In this document: positions 50,544 through 63,894 of the stretch, piece after piece
How positions within the stretch are numbered: position 1 is the first letter of the stretch
Layout: the number at the start of each line of letters is the position of its first letter
NCBI RefSeq assembly: GCF_964204865.1
Contig: NC_135255.1
Coordinates: forward strand, 11,189,135-11,253,134
Reading direction: 5' to 3'
From: Styela clava
Taxonomy: Eukaryota > Chordata > Ascidiacea > Stolidobranchia > Styelidae
Length of the DNA stretch: 64,000 nucleotides
Translations under genes and position numbers: made by a program
The notes under the pieces: generated by a model
Seen by the model: the letters and a program-made list of their open reading frames with translations, nothing else
Database searches by the model: none
What the model was told of the DNA's origin: nothing

Positions 50544-53500
50544 TATACATCAGCAGAAATACACGACTAGCAACCTAACTAATTATACCATATTCGACAT
50601 GGACTGGCAAGAGGTCATGGTACGCCATATGCTTAAGTCTGTAAGTCGCCTCATTGACTTTGCTCTCGAGATAAATATAAATCATCCTTATGCTATACAT
50701 TTAATCAATGCATCAATGATAGATACCAAGTAAAACGTTTTTTAATATATATTTATTATTGAATAATTAATTATACCGTACATGTCAAACTGAGTAGAGT
50801 AAATGAAACAATACAGGGTAAAAAAGCATGGAAAACAAGCTTCAAAATAAAGTTTAGATCGACACAATTAGGGAAATTCAAACCCACAGAGCTTTGAAAG
50901 CAAAAATCGAAAACAGACTGAAAATATACAAATGAAGCACACAAAGAATTAGAATAAAATATCGAGTACAAATTTAATTATCACAGTTGCCAAATACTGG
51001 TATTTGAATGATTCGTTCGCTTAGAACCACATTGGGCAATATCTAACTACCGGTACTTATCAAAGATTTGCATTTTAAGCTAACATACTTTACCCCTTTT
51101 CAAATACTATATCATGGTTAATTCAGTGAAATGGAGAGAAAAAATAATAGAGCAATATCAAATTCATCTCAGACTTACAAGACCAAGGTCGACAATTGAA
51201 CTAGTCAAATCTTACACAAGCCAATACATGCCATAACGGAAATCAGACTTCTTGTTGTGACCCACCCTCTCCATGTATCCATAATGTTAAACTACCAATC
51301 CATCTTTAGAGTTTTAATTCTACACCAAATTTGATAACTTATTATGAAAAGAACCAGCAAGGGTCTAAAATGGGCATGTTTATGAGTTGTGCACAATAAC
51401 GAACAACTCCTGAGTGGGTATAATTATAACTGTAATTTTTTTTTACAAAACCAATCAAATAAATCATTCACAGCAAACGGTTTTACGAGAACAATAACTG
51501 AGCTACAGTATATACAAAAAGACTGGGGAAGTAGTAATACATGAAGGAAAACAAAAAAGTATACAATCATACATGAAACAAAACGAATCATGGCGGAACC
51601 GCAATAAACACACAAAACAAAACGCATATATATATATAGCTACTTTTTTTTGATAATAAGGACCAGGACCAATTTGCAACAATATTAAGAAAATTTTCTG
51701 GTTTCCCAAAACAAGAAAAACAAAAAAATTCATCACAAACTTGATTGGTCAAAGAGTAACTTCAGACCAATTATTCCAAAACCAGAACCAGAACGGGAAC
51801 TTAAACCACCTTCGTTGAGTTTGACATTTTGCTGAAAATATGACCATGTTATTCTGTTTTTTTTACAAGAGCTAAAATATGTCAAAAATAAAGCCATAGG
51901 CACTATAAATTTGGTGTTACTGAAGGTCCAAGGGCAAATTATTATATGACATGTTATATATAAAACTAACAGATTCGTTCAATAAATTTCTAATGAAAAA
52001 ATTTCTCGTTTCTGTAAAAAAAAACTTGGACAATACCCATAGTTCTGGATATTCAATCCTTTATTGGTTCCTCAAAACGATGGTTCCTCAAAACATATCC
52101 TAGTAACAAATTATTGTAAAATTAAACTCCATATTACCCATCGAGTACAATTACTTCCTAGATTATTCAATTAGATTTGTTTCACCCAGACCAAAATTAA
52201 GACTACAGCATTTTTAGATTTGGCAAAAGAACAAAGAAGCACACACAGTGAAAATATTACAGACAATAATTGTACCTGCACTAAAATGAAGAGAAAGTAA
52301 AGATTATATAGAAAGGAAGTACCCAATTGTACGAAAACAGCAAAGGCTTGATTCGTCCCAAGTCTAAACCAGCATTCCCTATCTATTACATAGTTATAAA
52401 GCAGACCACAGAATAGATCTGAAGTATTAATAAGACAGCAATTTTAAATTTCATTTTTAGAAGCACCGAGCCTATCCTTCTGGTCAACAAGGCTAGAATT
52501 ATTGCTGACAACACAATTTATAACAAGAATTACCAGTGAATTTGACTTATTATTGCATCAGTCTATTAACCATAAAAGTCTTTTTCAAAAATATCTAAAA
52601 ATTCTACAAACCTACCTACAATGGTGCAAAACAGGATAGCTAATGAGGTACCTCATGGAATTAACTGAAACTCCATCACAATTTTGAACAGAAACACAGA
52701 CAACAAATTCTCATTTTAGCTGAGATGTAATAAAGCTATTACTTTACAATACTGGTTATATGAGGTATAACAGAGCCCTATTTTTTTCCCCACCTATCCT
52801 TTGAATATGCAGAATGAAAACTAGAAGATAAAAATTGAGCATTGGAATTACTTTTTCGCTCATGGTAATATCAATATTAATCGAAAATATAAAATCATTA
52901 AACTTTGATTGTGTGATGTGAAAGTCTACAAAGCAAAACAACTAAAAAATTGGGAGTAAATTGAACGGAATTCAGGTGTCAGTCGAACTAACAATGTACC
53001 TACAAAATGAGTTCCGATCTTAAATCTAAATCATATGAAACCCTGTTGGGACAGGTTAATACCATCTCTCTTGAATGGATGCTCGAGACAAATTAGTTTG
53101 AATAAAATAGTGATATTTTTGGACAAAATATAAGATTTTGAAATCGAAATTGATGTATCTTCCCCAAAATAGATTCATTGAGTGCTTGGAAATAAATATA
53201 AAACTGAATTCTGGAGTATGAAGATAGTTAGATGTAGACATCTCCTGTTCCAATATTAAATATCACTTGAAGATTGGGATATTTCAGAATTAAATAAGTA
53301 CTAGTCTGCTGTCACAATGACTTATCTATATTCGTTTCGGGGCTGGAGACAAGCTGGTTGAATTCACAAGAATTTCCGCAAGGAATATTAAAACCATGTA
53401 GAATATTTCAAAAGCATTCATTCCTGGAGATGCATATGATTATGTAAATATATACTCAAGATAGTGGATCCTTGAACATAATAAGAATATATGCATTTTT

Positions 53501-53842
53501 AATATAATCGGCATATTTTGGTATCACTTGAGTTTGAACATTTATCGAAGAAGAGCAGTTCTACCAAAAGTCGAAAGTAAAAGAACGAACATGTAAGTCG
53601 GGATGAATGCAAAGATACTGTATATTAAAATATCCCAACCCTTCAACTTAAGAAATATTCTCACTCTTCTACTCATACAAAAAATACTCATTTCTTAAAA
53701 AAAGTGTCATTATCACTGAGATGGTGTTTTCCTCAGACCATCAATTGTGCATATTCTCAGTAGTCATAAAGTACTTTAAAACGAAAACCTGCCGTTGCTT
53801 AAGATATGGTGCAACATATTTTTTCGAAAAATTGTCTGAAAA
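50544..53842. other. Downstream flank and probable 3' UTR of DNAAF3
   Basis: AT-rich and without a supported coding region on either strand. Open frames here are short and low in complexity. The part next to 53843 should hold the DNAAF3 3' UTR. Confidence 0.4.
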
Positions 53843-56800
53843 TCATATGTTCCTGAATGCAAATTTGGCAAAAGAATCTTTTGGCGATGGAACCTGTTTA
53901 GGTTCGAACCCGACATCGCGAGCCATTTCTGTAACTCTTTTGGCAAAACCGGCAACTTGTTCTTTGTTAACGTCCAAGATGAACCTGATATATTTGTGAA
54001 AAAAATGGAAATTGTAAAATAAATTGTCGTTGTTTCTGTTTCCCAACCAAATATGACACAAGCATTCAAGAGTGACGCTGCTCTTACGGTAAAATAACTC
54101 AATATAGACAAAAAATAAAACAATAAATCACCTCAAAATGTGTCAGATTAAGGAACATCTAAGGTACTCTTCAATAAAAATGCAATAAATTAATAGGATT
54201 TACATATTTTCCCTGGGGGGAAAAAAGTCGATAAAGTGGCTAATCATATGCGAACCACGGACTCTCATCTGGTTACGAGTCCATGTCAGGTGTGGGATTA
54301 CTACGCCAGTTATTTGGTTCAGATGCATGAACTTGATGGTGGAAGAAGCCATAACTGACCTACGGTTACTTGAGCCCTGCTGCCGCTAAGAGTCTAGCAA
54401 TTCACTCACAGTACAGAATTATCCCCCAAGGGATTCAAAACAGCAAACCCACACAGGGTAATCAGAGGTGCTGTGGGCTGTGGCAAGCGTATTCCTAATG
54501 CTTTAGCACGATGCGCCACACCGCTGAGCCGACAATTAGCAATAGTATAATCATATTAAATGGGTGGTGACAAATCATGCGAAATCCGTACCTCTCACTC
54601 GTTGTGTTTAAAGTGTTTGTATTAGGGTGAGAGGCATTCATCATACAGAATATAGGACAGTACATGAACATATTACGAATATCACTATATAATTTTGAAA
54701 TAGTTCACTCACTTTGCAAGTTCTATAATAAGCACACATTCATCCGCAAACATTGGTCGTAAAACAGGAGTGAACTGTTGCACCATACTGAAAAAGAAGA
54801 AAACATACACATTAAAAGACACTAAACACAGCTCTTTGCTTTTTCCAGACACGAAGAGGTCCGACACCACAATGGCTCTGGCTCCCTGCTTTGAAGCTTC
54901 ACTATTTTGTTTCTTCGGAGCTGAGGTCAGGCTAGTCCATAGCCATTGTGGTTTTTTGGTATGACCACTACCATGAAACTTTGCAAACATATTGAATATC
55001 AGAAAATTATGAATGTAAAAAATAGATGATCGAGAGCACAGCCACTAAAATTTCTTGTAGTTCAGACTCCAGCCCCATCTAATATTGTAAGCTTGGCTCC
55101 AATCTCCGAATCCACAATCCTTTTTCATGGCAAGTATTCATAAAATGTTGCAATTACATTACCGCATAAATAAGGAATGGAATAAAATATGAGTGACCTA
55201 TGCGAGAGCCACGAGGGTTAAGAACCTTTCACTGGGAACATCCTGTGAAACGATTTTAAACTGAAAACATGACAATTCAGAGAAATAAACAATGTATGCA
55301 ACACAAATAAGCACCTTGTAGACATAAAAACAACATTGAAGAGTTTTTGAAACTTTGATTTTTTGTGAAGTTCTGCCAGACAGTTGAGTGATAAAAAGTG
55401 CACACAGACGTCGTCACATTGTATTGGAGCTGTAGAATGATGAAATAAGATGATTATAGTGAGATATGTATGGCCTTCAAGACAGAATATTGAATTCTAT
55501 TCCATCATACCATAAAATTCTTTATTCTTGTGTTGATGGTGTACATGAGATTCATGTTTATGATCTTCATGATGAATATCGTGATGTGATGAGCCATGGT
55601 TGGTTTCTGTTGTTTCCATAGCAACATCGGTTGCCATAGCATTAGGATCTTCATCCATTTCTATAATTTTATTTGCATCTTCAGTTTCTTGTTGTGCAGG
55701 AATTTGATACCTTTCACCACTCTGAAGTTCGTGGAACAAACAGAGTAGATTGTGTAGCGTTATATCTTCAGAATTCTGAAAACAAAAACAAAATAGAGTG
55801 ATAAAAATAGGTAGTCAAACATAATTTGTTCGAGTTCGGGTGTTCGAGTACCAAACCTTTTTTGCCAAAAGAAACAATGGTAATTTTTCTACTACATTCT
55901 TACGCATTCCAAAATACCGAAAATATTGATAGAGCGTGCACCTGAATTACAATAATTATTTAAATGTGTCACAAAATAAAGATAAAAATTATGTATCATT
56001 TGCAACATTAGATTTCTCTAACATTTCCTTATTTTTTTAAAATGTGGAAATGACTTCGCCATGCCATACTGTAATGCAAGATCAGACACCTAACACCATT
56101 CTCGTAGTTCACAATAATTTCTTCTTTCAACCTGATAGTTGTTCTCACTGTTCTTCTTCTTTCCTTTATCACTACTTTTCTTTGGTGTCATGATCAACGA
56201 CAAAAAGGCAAGAAAAAGCACTAACTAAAAATTTCTTAACACATGTTACCCTGCTAATGTTCCCACTTGAACAGATGCTTGTTGAATAACTGAGAGGCAG
56301 CTAAGATGCACGATTCGGGTAAGTTTGGGTGGACAAGGGAGAGAAAAGTGTGGCCAAATGTTATAGAAAAGCGTTTCCATAAGTAGAAAAAAAATAAATA
56401 AAATTTTTGAGTAAAATATGGGAATTTGGGATAAAAAAAAAAAATTGTAGCCCTCTAGTCATCCTCGAGTACTGAATATTTTAAATCAATTGATCATCCA
56501 ACAACAACAATTTGGCACAACAATTCCTAGATTCACATTAACAATCCGTAGGTTAACATCATGTCCAACAATGCAAAATTTATTATTCTGTTATTGAGTG
56601 TGATGAAAACAATTGGCCAATTAAGCATAGATCGAATCTATAATTAGAAAACAAAATTTCCATCTGATTCATATCAAACTGGATCATGAACTGCTGTATT
56701 CCTGTATCAATGTGAGAGAGAACAAGTACTTTACATCAAACAAGAAAGCAATGCTCTAGTATATTGACTCGAAGATCGTGTAATAATACTGGAACTCATT

Positions 56801-59800
56801 AATAAAGCTTTAGCACCGACTTTGCTGGGAAAAATCTATTGTTTAAAGCGAGCAGGGAAATTATACAAATTTACCTTTACATGTGCTCCGTTTGCAGTTT
56901 TAAATAATGATTGCTCCTCGCTTTCTACACCAAACGTTATGAATGGTCCTGTGACCATATCACCCCAATATCCCCTGGTTGGTACTCTTGACCCATCATT
57001 CTGTCAGAAATAAGAGAATTTTCTGTTTAAATGACAAAAACAAGAAAAAATAGTTACGGTATGTATAGGAGAGACAAATACTGAGAAGGGAAAGGCTACT
57101 CTGATATCCCTGACAGGGACATTAGAAATAGAAAGAAATACGGTAACATACTTGTTGGTGCATTTTATTTACATCATGAAATATTCGAAATAATACATTT
57201 ATTCAAAACAAGCTGAAAGGTTAATTCTACATATTCAAACAAGGGACCGAACAAACACCACTCAGCGTTCTAGATTACTGAGAAACAAAGAGAAGTTCAA
57301 GTTTTTTGTCAACTTTTTTCACTTTCATAGAAGTAATCAAGAAATATATGAGTTCTGCTTTTTTCTGGGTATACAGAGTAATTGACCAACAATATAATTC
57401 AATCAAAATGTCCGTATGACATAGTAAAAAATGGCAGAATATCCATTTTTTCAGATTAAATACCATGTGCCACAAAGGATGAGGGAAGTGCAGGTGAAAA
57501 GCAATACACATGACCCATGGGACCTGGAGATGTCACTACTTGAAGATCAATAATAAACTCAAGACTAAAATAGATATCGTGAAGAGATTTTACTGCATAA
57601 CTAAGTTTTTAAAATCCAGCTTGGTTTTCGTCTTGAACATTCAACTGGTAAAATTAGTTGTCATGTAAAAATTGACAGCATAGGAATTTTATTTTATATT
57701 GTAATATTTTGAACCAAACTACTCTGATAGTGACAGGGTTTTCAAAACGAATCAAATATTCAATTAATGTGAAATTTATCATATCCCATTAAGTAAATTT
57801 TTCAATTTAAGAATAATTTAGAACATTTTCATTTAAAAATTAAGAATTTTAAGCCGTCAGACAAGCAGATCAAAACATACTATATCTCAACTGGTAATAA
57901 ACAACACAGAAAAAACAATCTCTTTATGTTTCTGTCGTTTTAGATGTGAACAACATGACTATATAGTAACTAATGTTATTTTCAACATGAATTTGCCCTC
58001 AATTTAGAATGAATTCGGTCCCTGGGTGGTATATATATATTAGGTATCCAATCACATCTTTATTTTGATGAAAGTTATACCCAAGCAGATACTCATCTAC
58101 CAGATTTGGAAAAAAATAATGTAACTAATTTAAAATAATATTAAAATGAATCCTACAAACATTTCTAACCCTGTACGATGAGTCTCAACAACATATTATG
58201 TTTCAGCAATATTGGGAAAAATATTTTTGAAACATTCTTTAAATAATTAACCTAGGATATATATTGGTAAACAAGATGGATTATACGTTGATAATGAAGC
58301 TTCATGTAAAAGGTATATTATTTAATAATATTGGAACAAGTTGCAATGTTGTTGACTGAAATTGTACCCAACTAAAATTGGGAATTGCAGACACTTTGAA
58401 TATAAAATAAAATTGATGTATTGCAGATAGAACATAATGAGATACACAACAAAAATATCACTGTTATTACAACCTCATGAAAAAAGCAATAAACTGCACA
58501 ATAAAAGTGTCAACATACTCTTTTTAGTACCAATCCAGATGATAGTGTTTTGTTCGGTCGGTCGTAAACACCTTCTCTTGCTTCAAAAGCAATGCCTTTT
58601 TCCCTCCATCTCACGTATTCCATTTTGGATATTACTTTAGCCTGTAAACAAGTCAATTGTCAAATCTAAATGGATATACTTATGGACGGCAAATGAATAA
58701 TTCAATTGAATCGAATGTGCAAAAACAACTTTCAACTCTGCAACGATGAGTTTTCCCACTAGAGACTAAAAGCAATCTATTTGTTATGAAAACACTCTTG
58801 ATTGATATATTTTCCTCATAACAAATATCTACTGATAAAATAATTGCTTATAGAATCATTATTTAGTATTTTTGTTGTGACTGCAGTACTGTATTGCAAT
58901 GTATATTAATGAACTTCAGTTCATTGCTGAAATATATTATTCAATTCTTTTTTGCTCCACTCTCGTCCAGAATATATCATTCACTATATTTAGTAAAAGT
59001 TATCAGTAAAAGCTATTGGAAAAGAATAGTACTTTTGATAATGCTTAGTAGTGCAGTGATATTTACAGCTGAATAGGCAACAAAAAATATTCACATTACA
59101 TTTTGCAAAATAGGTACATTTGGTTATGCAAATTCACTTCTTTTGTAAACCGGTTAAATCCAAAAGCCACAATTCTGTTTTTCAAGCTAACAATGTCGCT
59201 GGTTACTAGCTTAAATCTTTCGAAAAAATAACAATAATCCAAATACAAATTGTACAAAATTTAACAATAAATCATTAGGGATTATTATAGCTAAGCTGCT
59301 GAATATTATCCAATTATTCCAGGATAACATAAACTAATTCCTCATTTTGCGGTTCAATGGAGTACAAACATGTTTACAAATTAAGAACTAGTATAGAGCA
59401 GATCTATAATACAATTTATCATCGATTTATGATTGTTTGATGTAAATACAAACTACGGTAGGTAAGAAGATTATGCTTGGCCAGTGATTTACATACATTC
59501 ATGATTTCCAAAATTAGAGTCATTCAGGCAATGTTTTTAAAGTGATATATTTTTGGTAATATAGTTGGTCCATGTATAAACTGCACAAATTTTAACGTAA
59601 ACAATTTTGCACATTAGTGGAATGTTTCTCCCAGGAAAACACCACAGAGGCACAAGATAGATGTAAAGTAAACAACAGAGCAAATGCCTGAATGAAGAGC
59701 TTGCGGTGTTAGGTTCACAAAGTCAATAATAAACTTGTTTGTGCGCTGCCATCTGACCACATCTGTATTATGATGGATTAAAACCACAATCTTGAGTTTT

Positions 59801-61772
59801 GAGCAAATTTTGAGATTCTGTGCTCTATATACAGTAATCATTCTGACTGCTTTATATTGAATTCTAAAATTCATTCTTTACTTTTCGAATTTGATCTACT
59901 ATGTGTATTTTATATAATTTAATATAGCCTATTTTTGTATTTAATAATGCAGTTTTCCCGACCTATGGGTTGCGACCGAAAACTGGGTCACCTGAAATTT
60001 CGGCTGAAATTTCGCTTGGGCCGCTTGTTTTTTCAACCTAAAAATTATAGATGACATGACAATGACAACCACTTGAAGAGAAAAAATGAACGCTAAGTCT
60101 CTCTACTAATCAATATATCAATTTTGAGGGAATTGCAATCATTGGTATTTATGTTCAGTAACGATGATGAAATGCCACAAAATTAATTAAAATTTTTCTA
60201 GGATGTGTTTACATCAACAATGTATAGCTTTTTACTTGTACTGAGTCTCTTTTAATTAAAAGGTCAGCTTATATTATGTTAAAAACAAATAACAATTTCT
60301 TTTTTGCAAAATTCACAATAAATACCAATTCCATCAGATTCAATTAATCGGAAAAAAATCCATAAAAAGCATAAGAAATAACCTGTTTCAATCTCCCACT
60401 TATTAAGGATAATGTCAATGCCGAATTGCCAATTTAATTTTTAAATCCAGACAAGATATGCATAATAGATGAAGCTAACTGAAACAACAAATACTACCAA
60501 AAGTCCAATTAGTTAATCCTATGCTTAATTAATGTGATTGAATTTTGAGATCTCCAAAATTAGTTATTTACGGTAGTAAATTGATGAATTCAATTAATTA
60601 AAAACCTTTCAAATAATCATAAACTATTTAATATTGGGTAAATAACATTATTGAAATAGGAATGTATTTTCGAGCTCCAAAAGTAATGAATGCATAGGTA
60701 GGTTAAATACAGTATATAGTTTTATAAACTTCATAACAAAGTATGCGATAACGTTAGTTAGTACAAGCAAGAAGGAGAAACAGTGTTGACAGAAAAATGT
60801 AAAGGTTTATAGGAGAATGGCATTGAACCGGTATGATATAATTACACATCTATTTTTGATATCGAGTGTTGTTTGTGAAGTGCATGTATAAGAGCTATTA
60901 TGTGTTTGAAAGTCACAAAAAGTGTTTAAAATTACTAATAGTAGTTCAATGATGATAACTGGTAACCATTTATAATTATAGACTTATAATTCAATATCCC
61001 AAGTACAATATATTTTTGATGAAAAATTCCACAAAGTAGTACTAGCATTAGCATACAGAGAGTCCTCAGGTTACGACGGTCGCGAGTCGCGACTTACGCT
61101 GTTTCGAGATTACGAATGCGCACTCCATAAAAATATAAAAGATAATACTGTACAGTAATATCTAAGCCTTTAAACTGGATCATTGTGATCAAGAAAATCA
61201 GTGCTCATTAGACAAATGCGAACTATTACAATTATGAACAAATAATCACTAAGCTTCAGTCACATTGTACACAGTTTCAGTGATACTGTACGCCATTTTG
61301 GTTGTTTAAGCCGTTTTTTTCGTAACTTGTTTGATCGTTTTTTTTTTAGCTTATTGGCCTTTGTTATGGACTCGAAGCGTAAAACAGATGTTTCTGATAC
61401 AGTACGATATGTATAGAGTAATTTATGTACTGTACAGTATAAGACTTTGGCTGTAACCGGATGCGATTCGCCATAAGAATAGGCCATGCTTTAAGCTTTC
61501 CTCTCCCCCGGGATAAATATTATCCTAACTTCATAAACAAAATTGTAATATGAAATAAAAATCATACACTATATTATACAAATGCTCTCACTCACCCCCA
61601 AATCATGCAACTTCATGCTTAGGTCCCAATCATAGGCCCCTGATCTTGAATCGTACCGCACTCCGAGGTAATGTCGTAACCTTGCATCCCACATCGTTGT
61701 GATATTGAAGTACCTTGGGTCAGGTTCTCTCCAAAATTTAAATATTCCTTCAATGAAGTCTCTTTCTCTAAA
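53843..61772 (-). CDS. DNAAF3: Dynein axonemal assembly factor 3, 3' part (seven exons)
   Basis: A cytoplasmic factor needed to preassemble inner and outer dynein arms before their transport into motile cilia. Exons on the - strand: 61772-61596, 58641-58531, 57000-56875, 55775-55511, 55429-55315, 54787-54713, 53984-53843. All sites are GT/AG and all phases agree, giving 336 residues to the stop. Seen: [85 protein letters not shown]...[20 protein letters not shown] and [12 protein letters not shown], collinear with vertebrate DNAAF3. The fourth exon has an acidic stretch and a His-rich run ([19 protein letters not shown]) not known to me from the family. In that exon the donor lies just before an in-frame TAG, so retention would truncate the protein. 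The N-terminal exons (about 200 residues) were not found before 64000. Confidence 0.93.
54186..54535 (-). mobile_element. tRNA-derived SINE in a DNAAF3 intron
   Basis: On the - strand it opens GGCTCAGCGGTGTGGCGCAT and CGTGCTAAAGCATTAGGAATACGC, which resembles a tRNA head with an A box. A B-box-like TTTTGAATCCC follows about 75 bases later, then a body shared with 39690-39860. There is no long poly-A; it ends near ATATGTAAATCCTATTA. It lies in the intron between 53985 and 54712. Confidence 0.7.
54866..54952. repeat. GC-richer segment with 12-bp inverted ends in a DNAAF3 intron
   Basis: ACCACAATGGCT (54866-54877) pairs perfectly with AGCCATTGTGGT (54941-54952). The enclosed DNA is open on the - strand ([19 protein letters not shown]), but the DNAAF3 exons on either side join in phase without it. 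It may be a small element or a structured intronic piece. Confidence 0.35.
59948..60010. repeat. Solitary hAT-like end
   Basis: GCAGTTTTCCCGACCTATGGGTTGCGACC resembles common hAT termini (CAGTGTTTCCCAACC... GGGTCGCGACC). No partner end is visible nearby. It lies in a DNAAF3 intron. Confidence 0.35.
61065..61450 (+). mobile_element. pogo/Tigger-like element fragment
   Basis: The left part AGTCCTCAGGTTACGACGGTCGCG and TTTCGAGATTACGA resembles Tigger ends. A short frame from ATG 61366 reads [12 protein letters not shown] and stops at TAG after 16 codons, like the N-terminus of pogo-type transposases. Only this 5' portion remains. It lies in a DNAAF3 intron. Confidence 0.5.
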
Positions 61773-61920
61773 CTGAAAAAAAAAAAATTATTTTGGTTGG
61801 AAACTATGAAATGTGCCTTTTATAAAAAATTGGGGACTCAAGAGAACCCACACAATTATGCACTACATTCGAAATATATATATAGCATGATCACCATGAC
61901 TTTGAATTTAACATACAACA

Positions 61921-62225
61921 AGCGATGCTTAAATATATGGACATGAGGGCCAAAATGAAGTGTTGATGGTATTCAATCTGTCGCAGTAGACTACCTGTAC
62001 GACAGTCTTCATGACTAACACGAACGTGGAACGATCACAATGTGAATCATTTTTGATGACATCATCACACACAAAAAACGAATCCCACAGAGCTCACAGA
62101 AATTTTTGGAATAAATGAAAGTAATGGCCTAGCAAAAAATACAATCATTAACCATCAAAATTTCAAATCAATTGGTCAAGTAACAGTTCAAAAATTTAAT
62201 GCGATTTACCATGAAACTAAAATGT
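61921..62225. repeat. Dispersed repeat, copy B
   Basis: Aligns over about 290 bases with 30701-30990 (AGCGATGCTTAAATATATGGACA, ACGAATCCCACAGAGC, AATGAAAGTAATGGCCT, AATTTCAAATCAATTGG, GCGATTT). No coding content. Confidence 0.55.
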
Positions 62226-63658
62226 GAAAAACAGATATTTTCTGTTGATAATCAAGACCTTACAAATTGTGATGGTATTTCAAATGAAAAAACAGTTTTT
62301 TTTTCTGAAGGAGAAAAACCCCGAAATGTGAGCGAGATGAAACAACATAACTAAGTTTTTTGCTTGATCATAAGATTCATAATAATAATAATAATTCACA
62401 AATTTTTTGAAAAAAGATAGATTATCCCAAATTATAGTAACTACAGAATTAAATTTTAAATACAAACTATATGAAATTGATATCCACAACTATTACACAT
62501 CAAAATCATCACATATGACCTATTTCACCAGGTATCTCCTCATTCTCCTGACATATTAGTGGTTGCTTTACAGAGTCTTGTTCGGAATGAAAGGCGTGAA
62601 TGAGAGTCATATAAAAACATTATTTCACGATTTTTTTTGATTAAATATTGCATTGTTTATTTCTTTAACTTATTTGTTTTAACTTATAGGTTACATCCAT
62701 TTACCACAGGTACTACTCACTACAAAGATAACACACTGAGTTATGCGTCATCAAAATATAACATTTCTTGATTCATAGTGATATAACAACAAACATACTC
62801 ATAGTTATTATTAAATCATGACTGCAATTTACTATTTTCTTTGAAAATGGCAATAACTTGATCGATAATTCCCACAATTAACAAATTTTACCCAGGGATG
62901 TCTAACTTAATCATATAAAAATGATATATAATATATGATATTATACAGTTTAAAAATAATTTAGATAACTTTTGACATTTGACAAGTCACAATAAAAATG
63001 TCGCAATAATCATCCCAATTTTTCAAATCAATTATTTTTGTAAAGATACCAGTTTGTGTCAGTTTCTCTGTTGAACATGAATTGAATTTGATTGCATTTA
63101 ATATACCTTGAATGATAATGTTTTTAAAAGTATATCTAAAAGTATTATAATGAGTAATTAAGTTATAAAATATAGATTATAGCTATCATAACACACAATA
63201 AATTTATTGTTGTTGCATATTTCTTTACAGCCTTAGTGAAACATATTGATGAGGTATTAGAATGGCCTCAGGGAACAGACCACAATTTCAGCTGACAAAA
63301 CAAAATCATCATCTCTATCTATCCTATTACATCATTTGTCAATAAGTTATTTTCTACGATAACTAAAGCAATTGCTGCAAACCTGCAGCTGCATAACAAC
63401 AGAAAAAACGTAATCAATGAAGTGTTGTTGGATTTCACTTACTGTTGGTATTAGAATGTATGGTGCTTCTAACAAGCGAACTTTCATGCATCAGGATAAC
63501 TGTGTACGGCTGACTACATTTTCTATGTTAGATGGAGATATCCTGGAGTCAGTTATTTGACAAAATGATAATACTAACAAAAAATAAATTCAGTTTATGT
63601 AATGATCAATTAGAAATGCTGTAGGTAAACTAGTGGCGGAATAAATTGTGCATTATTC
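62226..63658. other. Non-coding stretch upstream of the first DNAAF3 exon seen
   Basis: I searched the - strand here for the missing N-terminal DNAAF3 exons and found none. A weak exon-like piece ends with a TAAG-type donor context near 63446, but its peptide does not fit the family. Confidence 0.4.
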
Positions 63659-63894
63659 GGTGCTCCCGAAGTATGCGAACCAAGATGGCGGACATCGGAA
63701 CGTAACATGGGTAACAGGTTACGGTTGGGCGATAATTTTTTTCCAATTTTTCTTATTTTAGTCCTATTATCAGTTCGAAGACTAGCCAAGAGCCTCCCGT
63801 AGTATTTATACCTAAAATTATGGCCTAACCCTAACCTAGTACACATATTACATTCCGATGTCCGCCATCTTGGTTCGCATACTTCGGGAGCCCC
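63659..63894. mobile_element. Foldback element (copy 5), best preserved
   Basis: Arms of 39 bases at 63662-63700 and 63853-63891 pair perfectly (GCTCCCGAAGTATGCGAACC at the start). The element begins GGTGCTCCCGAAG and ends with the complement of GGGGCTCCCGAAG. It is flanked by the 8-bp repeat CATTATTC at 63651-63658 and 63895-63902. The interior shares TTTTTCTTATTTTAGT with 41242-41455. No coding part. Confidence 0.88.

Noticed and set aside
54709-54990. A 93-codon - strand frame running through the DNAAF3 exon at 54713-54787 and upstream
   Set aside because: The exon before it (55429-55315) ends in phase 2 and joins exactly at 54787; the upstream part of the frame is intronic.
63420-63490. 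Possible - strand exon with a donor near 63446, considered for DNAAF3
   Set aside because: The peptide does not align with the DNAAF3 N-terminal region, and the acceptor is poor.
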